Of a stretch of 10,190 nt of DNA, positions 1 to 4,569 are shown piece by piece. Position 1 is the first letter of the stretch; every line of letters begins with the position of its first letter. The translations under genes were made by a program, and so were the position numbers. The stretch covers positions 1 through 10,190 of the forward strand of contig CAUCBQ010000073.1 in assembly GCA_958441075.1 (NCBI GenBank). Direction: 5' to 3'. Source of the stretch: an uncultured Clostridiaceae bacterium. Lineage in GTDB: Bacteria; Bacillota; Clostridia; Lachnospirales; Lachnospiraceae. Below the pieces are notes generated by a model. The model did not search any database and was not told the DNA's origin. It saw nothing but the letters and a program-made list of their open reading frames with translations.

Positions 1-1
1 T

Positions 2-1033
2 CTGACAAACGAGCAGACACGCCAGAGTGCCAGAGTTACCTATATGGATTGTATTAAGAATGGTGTTACTACCGTGTTTGACCATCATGCAAGCTTTGGT
101 GAGATCAAGGACAGCCTGTTTGCCATTGAGGATGCAGCCAAAGAGTTTGGGCTGCGCACCTGTCTGTGCTATGAGATTTCAGACCGTGACGGTATGGACA
201 AGGCAAAGGAGTCCGTTATGGAGAACGCCAGATGGATTCGCCATGCCCTTGCAGATGATACAGATATGATTGCCGGTATGATGGGTATGCATGCACAGTT
301 TACCATCTCTGATGAAACGATGGATCTGGCAGCTGCCAACAAGCCTGAGGAGGTAGGCTATCACATCCATGTAGCCGAGGGAATTGAGGATCTCCATGAC
401 TGTTTAAAGAAATACGGAAAGCGCATTGTAGACCGTCTGATGGACAAAAATATTCTGGGAAGCAAAACCCTTCTGGGCCACTGCATCTATGTAAATCCTC
501 ATGAAATGGAATTAATTAAGGAAACGGATACGATGGTAGTGCACAATCCTGAGTCCAATATGGGCAATGCCTGCGGCTGTCCTCCAACCATGGAGATTGT
601 TCACAGAGGCATCCTGACAGGACTTGGAACAGACGGATATACTCAGGACGTGCTGGAGTCCTACAAGGTGGCAAATGTTCTCCACAAGCACCATCTCTGC
701 GACGCCAACGCAGCCTGGGGAGAGGTTCCGCAGATGCTCTTTGAGGGCAATGCAAAGATTGCCAACCGCTACTTTAAAAAGCAGCTGGGCGTTTTAAAGG
801 AAGGCGCAGCCGCAGACGTGATTGTAACGGACTACATACCAAGAACCCCTATGGACGCTTCCAATGTAAACAGCCATATCTTATTCGGCATGACCGGGCG
901 CAGCGTTGTGACTACTGTCTGCAACGGAAAGGTGCTGATGAAGGACAGAGAGCTGATTGGCATTGACGAAGAGAAGGTACTCTATGAGGTAAGAAGCGCA
1001 GCCGCAGATCTGGCAAAATCCATCAACGGCTGA
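2..1033 (+). CDS. ssnA: SsnA-family putative aminohydrolase, 5' end outside window
   Basis: The frame is open from the left edge; the ATG at 44 is internal, and 343 residues are visible of a family length of about 440. The N-terminal part, expected to carry the first metal-binding HxH motif, is missing. Visible amidohydrolase (cytosine/SAH-deaminase-like) signatures are FDHHAS near the left edge; GYHIHVAEG, with His codons at 362 and 368 and Glu at 377; GHC with His at 479; HNPESNMGN; and GTDG with the metal-ligand Asp codon at 632. The C-terminus (GAAADVIVTDY, then GMTGRSVVTTVCNGK) is the small beta domain usual for these enzymes. The family is predicted to hydrolyse a C-N bond, probably in a purine-derived compound, in the cytoplasm; in E. 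coli the name comes from a stationary-phase survival effect. The exact substrate cannot be read from sequence. It ends in tandem stops TGA-TAA, 155 bases before ygfK, with which it is normally clustered. Confidence 0.92.
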   Translation: MTNEQTRQSARVTYMDCIKNGVTTVFDHHASFGEIKDSLFAIEDAAKEFGLRTCLCYEISDRDGMDKAKESVMENARWIRHALADDTDMIAGMMGMHAQFTISDETMDLAAANKPEEVGYHIHVAEGIEDLHDCLKKYGKRIVDRLMDKNILGSKTLLGHCIYVNPHEMELIKETDTMVVHNPESNMGNACGCPPTMEIVHRGILTGLGTDGYTQDVLESYKVANVLHKHHLCDANAAWGEVPQMLFEGNAKIANRYFKKQLGVLKEGAAADVIVTDYIPRTPMDASNVNSHILFGMTGRSVVTTVCNGKVLMKDRELIGIDEEKVLYEVRSAAADLAKSING

Positions 1034-1089
1034 TAATGATGACCCATCAATAAAATAAGATAAATGCCGATTACAGGGCGGCGGGAAAG

Positions 1090-1160
1090 CAGCACCCCGG
1101 TCTTTTAAGGCCGGGCGGCTGAGCCGGATAAAAGAAGGAAAATGGATGTTTCCGGTGCTG
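1090..1160 (+). promoter_or_regulatory. Possible multi-branched structured RNA in the ygfK leader
   Basis: Four nested or adjacent pairings fit together without conflict. A closing stem CAGCACC (1090-1096) pairs with GGTGCTG (1154-1160). Directly inside its 5' strand is CCGGTC (1097-1102) with GGCCGG (1109-1114), one T-G pair and loop TTTTAA. One base later comes CGGC (1116-1119) with GCCG (1123-1126), a tight 3-base loop. GGAAA (1137-1141) with TTTCC (1149-1153) abuts the 3' strand of the closing stem. A purine-rich linker, 1127-1136, stays unpaired. The element ends 15 bases before the ygfK Shine-Dalgarno. It resembles no riboswitch consensus I could recall (TPP, purine, Moco, THF and cobalamin considered). 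Pairing is by eye, and chance folding of a GC-rich stretch is possible. Confidence 0.35.
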
Positions 1161-1188
1161 GGACCTGGTCGTGTGAAGGAGGAAAAAT

Positions 1189-4176
1189 ATGAGCGACATT
1201 ATGACACCCATTCCTTTTGGAAAACTGATGAACTGGATTCTTGAGGAGCATAAGAAAGGCTCCATTTTCGGAATCAAAAAGCCTTTCATTGCAGACACAA
1301 AGAAGGTAAGCACAATTTTCGGAAGAGATCTTGAAACTCCCTTCGGACCTGCAGCAGGCCCTCATACGCAGCTGACGCAGAATATTGTGGCTTCCTATGT
1401 GGCAGGCAGCCGTTTCTTTGAGTTAAAGACTGTGCAGAAATTAGACGGCGAGGACCTTCCTGTATCTAAGCCCTGTATTAAGGCAGACGACGAATGCTAC
1501 AACTGCGAGTGGTCTACTGAGCTTTATGTGCCTCAGGCATATGACGAGTACATCAAGGCATGGTTTGCCTGCAAGGTGCTGGCAAAGGAGTATGGCCTTG
1601 GCTCTATGGATGGCTTCCAGTTTAATATGTCTGTAGGATATGATCTGGAAGGAATCAAGACAGAAAAAATCGACCGGTTTATCGAGGGAATGAAGGATGC
1701 TTCTCAGGCTCCTGTATTTGCAGAGTGCCGTCAGTGGCTCTTAGACAATCTGGATCGTTTTGAAAATCTGACAAAGGAGGATGTAGAGGGAATCTCTCCT
1801 GAGGTATGCAACTGCATTACCCTTTCCACCCTTCACGGATGTCCTCCACAGGAGATCGAGCGTATTGCCAGATATCTGATTGAGGAGAAGCAGGTACACA
1901 CCTTTATCAAGTGCAATCCTACTCTTCTTGGATATGACTATGCAAGACAGCTCATGGACGAAATGGGCTATGATTATGTAGCCTTTGGCGATTTCCATTT
2001 CAAAAATGATCTTCAGTATGAGGATGCAGTTCCCATGTTAAAGAGACTGCAGGCTCTGGCAGATGAAAAGGGACTGGAGTTCGGCGTAAAGATCACCAAT
2101 ACCTTCCCGGTAGATGTAAAGCAGAACGAGCTTCCAAGCGAAGAGATGTATATGTCCGGAAAATCTCTCTATGCATTATCACTGTCTGTTGCCTTAAAGC
2201 TGGCAGATGACTTTGACGGAAAGCTTCGCATTTCCTATTCCGGCGGTGCAGATTACTTTAATATTGAAAAGATCGTGGATGCGGGTATCTGGCCTGTAAC
2301 CATGGCAACCACCATGTTAAAGCCCGGCGGTTATCAGAGACTGGAGCAGATCGGAAGACTGTTTGAAGCAAAGCAGGCTCCTGTATTTGAGGGCGTGGAT
2401 GCCGCAAAGGTAAGAACTCTGGTAGAGGGTGCAAGAACCGATAAGCATCATGTAAAGGCTGTAAAGCCTCTTCCGTCCAGAAAGGTAAACCGTCCGGTTC
2501 CGCTGGTAGATTGCTTTATTGCACCATGTCAGGAGGGCTGTACCATCCATCAGGATATTACCCGGTATCTGCAGCTGGCAGGAGAGGGTAAGCATGAGGA
2601 AGCGCTGAAGGTTATATTAAATAAGAATCCTCTTCCATTTATCACAGGTACGATCTGTGCTCATAACTGTATGAGCAAATGTACCAGAAACTTCTATGAG
2701 ACAGCTGTCAATATCCGCAGAACCAAGTTAGAGTGTGCCGAGGGCGGCTATGAGGCAGTGATGAAAGCGCTTAAGGCTCCTGCTGTTTCCTCTGATAGGA
2801 AGGCTGCTGTAGTAGGCGGCGGCCCTGCGGGTCTGGCAGCAGCGTTCTTCTTAGCCAAGGGCGGAATGAAGGTAACTGTATTTGAAAAGGAAGAGAAAAT
2901 GGGCGGCGTTGTCCGCAACGTAATTCCGGGCTTCCGTATTCCTGACAGCGCCATTGACAATGACGTAGAGATTGTTAAGGCTATGGGAGCAGAGCTGGTA
3001 ACCGGAAAGGAGATCCAGTCTGTTGAAGAGCTTAAGAAGGATTACGATTATGTAGTTCTGGCACTGGGCGCTTCTGAACCGGGCGTGCTTAAATTGGAAG
3101 CAGGCGAGCCTGTAAATGCCCTGGAATTCCTGGCACAGTTTAAGGCCACGGACGGAAACGTAGATTTAGGCAAACATGTAGTAGTAATCGGCGGCGGAAA
3201 TACAGCCATGGATACAGCAAGAGCTGCAAAGCGCAACGCAGGCGTTGAAAAGGTTTCTCTGGTATACAGAAGAACCAGACGCTATATGCCTGCTGATGAG
3301 GAAGAGCTGGTAATGGCAATCGAGGACGGCGTAGAGTTTGCAGAGCTTCTCTCTCCGGTTCGTCAGGAAAACGGCGTACTCATCTGTAAGAAGATGGTTC
3401 TGGGCGATGTTGATGCCAGCGGCCGCAGGGGCGTTGTTGAGACAGATGAGATCGTAGAGGTTCCGGCAGATACTGTAATCGCAGCAGTAGGCGAGAAGGT
3501 TCCTTCCGGCTTCTATGAGGCAAACGGCATTGCTCTGGATTCCAGAAAGCGTCCTCAGGTAAATCAGGATACACTGGAAACCTCCCTTAAGGGCGTGTAT
3601 GCAGTGGGAGACGGCCTCTTCGGACCTGCTACTGTAGTAGAAGGCATCCGGGACGGAAAGAAGGCTGCAGAGGCTATTATCGGAAGAGATCTTTCCGAGG
3701 ATATCTTTAAGATGTCTGATGAAGAGGTTATCACATACCGCAAGGGAAATCTGGCAGAAGAGGATGAGACAAGAACAGACAGCGGAAGATGCCTTTCCTG
3801 CAACAGCTACTGTGAGAACTGTATGGAGGTCTGCCCCAACCGTGCAAATATTGCCCTTGTAGTTCCGGGCATGGAGAAGCATCAGATTATCCATGTGGAT
3901 TATATGTGTAATGAATGCGGAAACTGCCGCAGCTTCTGTCCATGGGACAGCGCTCCATATCTTGACAAGTTTACTCTCTTTGCAAATGAGGCCGACATGG
4001 CAGACAGCACCAATCAGGGCTTTGCTGTGTTAGATGCTGAAAAGGGAGCATGTAAGGTACGGCTTCAGGGAAATGAGTTTGCTTACCAGACCGGAACAGC
4101 AGACGAGAGAGTTCCTGAGGGAATTGCAAAGATCATTGAAACTGTAATCCGGGATTACAGCTATCTGATTCTGTAA
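1189..4176 (+). CDS. ygfK: YgfK, putative selenate reductase subunit (flavin/Fe-S/NAD(P)H oxidoreductase)
   Basis: The 995-residue length is near the family norm of about 1000. Domains in order: residues ~40-400 form a dihydroorotate-dehydrogenase-like barrel (PFGPAAGPHTQ at 51-61, LSTLHGCPP at 212-220, YSGGADYF at 350-357, lying like the FMN-binding loops of that fold). Residues ~440-515 are a GltD-like iron-sulfur helical domain with Cys 442, 447, 451, 490, 494 and 498. FAD-binding GGGPAG lies at 543-548, and the nucleotide-binding GGGNTAMD motif at 668-675. YAVGDGLFGPATV at 804-816 closes the flavin domain. A C-terminal two-cluster ferredoxin has Cys 868, 871, 875, 878, 882 and then 907, 910, 913, 917. 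This is the dihydropyrimidine dehydrogenase domain set in another order. The protein is cytoplasmic, with no signal peptide. The selenate reductase name is historical; a role in reducing a purine-derived ring, or in moving electrons for the hydroxylase, fits the context. AAGGAGG at 1176-1182, 6 bases from ATG, fixes the start. Confidence 0.95.
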   Translation: MSDIMTPIPFGKLMNWILEEHKKGSIFGIKKPFIADTKKVSTIFGRDLETPFGPAAGPHTQLTQNIVASYVAGSRFFELKTVQKLDGEDLPVSKPCIKADDECYNCEWSTELYVPQAYDEYIKAWFACKVLAKEYGLGSMDGFQFNMSVGYDLEGIKTEKIDRFIEGMKDASQAPVFAECRQWLLDNLDRFENLTKEDVEGISPEVCNCITLSTLHGCPPQEIERIARYLIEEKQVHTFIKCNPTLLGYDYARQLMDEMGYDYVAFGDFHFKNDLQYEDAVPMLKRLQALADEKGLEFGVKITNTFPVDVKQNELPSEEMYMSGKSLYALSLSVALKLADDFDGKLRISYSGGADYFNIEKIVDAGIWPVTMATTMLKPGGYQRLEQIGRLFEAKQAPVFEGVDAAKVRTLVEGARTDKHHVKAVKPLPSRKVNRPVPLVDCFIAPCQEGCTIHQDITRYLQLAGEGKHEEALKVILNKNPLPFITGTICAHNCMSKCTRNFYETAVNIRRTKLECAEGGYEAVMKALKAPAVSSDRKAAVVGGGPAGLAAAFFLAKGGMKVTVFEKEEKMGGVVRNVIPGFRIPDSAIDNDVEIVKAMGAELVTGKEIQSVEELKKDYDYVVLALGASEPGVLKLEAGEPVNALEFLAQFKATDGNVDLGKHVVVIGGGNTAMDTARAAKRNAGVEKVSLVYRRTRRYMPADEEELVMAIEDGVEFAELLSPVRQENGVLICKKMVLGDVDASGRRGVVETDEIVEVPADTVIAAVGEKVPSGFYEANGIALDSRKRPQVNQDTLETSLKGVYAVGDGLFGPATVVEGIRDGKKAAEAIIGRDLSEDIFKMSDEEVITYRKGNLAEEDETRTDSGRCLSCNSYCENCMEVCPNRANIALVVPGMEKHQIIHVDYMCNECGNCRSFCPWDSAPYLDKFTLFANEADMADSTNQGFAVLDAEKGACKVRLQGNEFAYQTGTADERVPEGIAKIIETVIRDYSYLIL

Positions 4177-4224
4177 TTCCTGATGTTTGGGAAAAAGGAC
4201 AGAGCTTCGATGTAAAGCTGAAAG

Positions 4225-4261
4225 CAGGCCCGGAGGGGAGGAGGATTTCCCTCCGGGCCTG
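4225..4261 (+). terminator. Perfect 13-bp GC-rich hairpin without U-tract, after ygfK
   Basis: CAGGCCCGGAGGG (4225-4237) is the exact reverse complement of 4249-4261, with an 11-base purine-rich loop. It starts 49 bases after the ygfK stop. No T-run follows on either strand (GATACACAAGG downstream on +), so it is not a classical intrinsic terminator. It could still slow or partly stop transcription, or protect the ygfK message from 3' decay while the DUF3343-xdh part continues. A smaller stem, AGCTT (4203-4207) with AAGCT (4215-4219), lies just upstream. Hairpin certain; function uncertain. Confidence 0.5.
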
Positions 4262-4289
4262 ATACACAAGGCGTTTGTTAAAAAAGTAA

Positions 4290-4313
4290 CGTTATATTCG
4301 AGAGGATATAACG
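4290..4313 (+). promoter_or_regulatory. 10-bp inverted repeat with GAGA tetraloop before the DUF3343-xdh ribosome binding site
   Basis: CGTTATATTC (4290-4299) pairs with GGATATAACG (4304-4313), with one T-G wobble. The loop is GAGA, which fits the GNRA tetraloop pattern. It ends 4 bases before the Shine-Dalgarno AAAGGAG (4318-4324) of the DUF3343 gene. Read as RNA, it is a stable hairpin next to the initiation site. Read as DNA, the 8-bp perfect arms CGTTATAT and ATATAACG around an 8-base centre look like a dimeric repressor or activator operator. No convincing -35/-10 pair at proper spacing was found here, so a local promoter is unproven. Confidence 0.45.
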
Positions 4314-4329
4314 AAAGAAAGGAGAAGCC

Positions 4330-4569
4330 ATGGCAAGGGAAAGGACATTAAAGGCAGTGTATACATTTCACACTACAACAGAAGCCATGAAAATGGAGCA
4401 GTGCGCCAGGGAGCATGGGATTCCCGGCCGTCTGATCCCTGTTCCCAGGCAGATCAGCGCAGGCTGCGGGATGGCATGGGCGGCTCCGGCTGAAGCAAAA
4501 GCAAGAACAGATGAAGAAATTCGTTTGTCAGATGTAGAAGTGGAGGGAGTTTATGAGCTCTTATTGTAA
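4330..4569 (+). CDS. DUF3343 protein, putative Se/S carrier-like
   Basis: This 79-residue protein matches the DUF3343 (putative Se/S carrier-like) pattern: an N-terminal strand with an FHTTTEAM segment (13-20), then a helix, then GIPGRLIPVPRQISAGCGMAW (residues 30-50). The loop Cys46 before Gly47 is the expected thiol for a persulfide or perselenide; Cys25 is the only other cysteine. It is a small cytoplasmic protein without membrane segments. Proteins of this family often sit beside selenium-dependent molybdenum hydroxylase genes. Here the 3' end overlaps xdh by 17 bases, so the two are probably made together. A role in delivering sulfur or selenium to the molybdenum cofactor of the hydroxylase is inference from family name and context; no direct function is established. 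AAAGGAG (4318-4324), 5 bases before ATG, supports the start. Confidence 0.85.
   Translation: MARERTLKAVYTFHTTTEAMKMEQCAREHGIPGRLIPVPRQISAGCGMAWAAPAEAKARTDEEIRLSDVEVEGVYELLL
4542..4546 (+). promoter_or_regulatory. xdh ribosome binding site inside the DUF3343 gene
   Basis: GGAGG lies 6 bases before the xdh ATG at 4553 and is itself coding sequence for the Val-Glu-Gly region near the DUF3343 C-terminus. Ribosomes ending DUF3343 at 4569 have already passed the xdh start, which suits translational coupling. This site decides the xdh start, since the next features of the protein (CKVWINGQ, the ferredoxin fold) begin at once. Confidence 0.8.

Noticed and set aside
44..1033. ATG at 44 as the ssnA start
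   Set aside because: The frame is open without stops to the left edge, there is no ribosome site before 44, and the family needs about 100 more N-terminal residues including a metal-binding motif.
1090..1170. TPP riboswitch, prompted by GGCTGAG (1117-1123) and ACCTGGTC (1163-1170)
   Set aside because: The conserved TPP core is absent: ACCTGATC is altered and there is no GCGTAGGGAA-like segment after it.
3166..3894. A 242-codon open frame on the - strand inside ygfK
   Set aside because: It is antisense to the FAD/NAD(P)H and ferredoxin domains of YgfK, with no domain signature; a shadow of the codon bias of ygfK.
4271..4298. Local promoter with TTGTTA (4275-4280) and TATATT (4293-4298)
   Set aside because: Spacing is only 12 bases, too short for a housekeeping promoter; no better pair was found.
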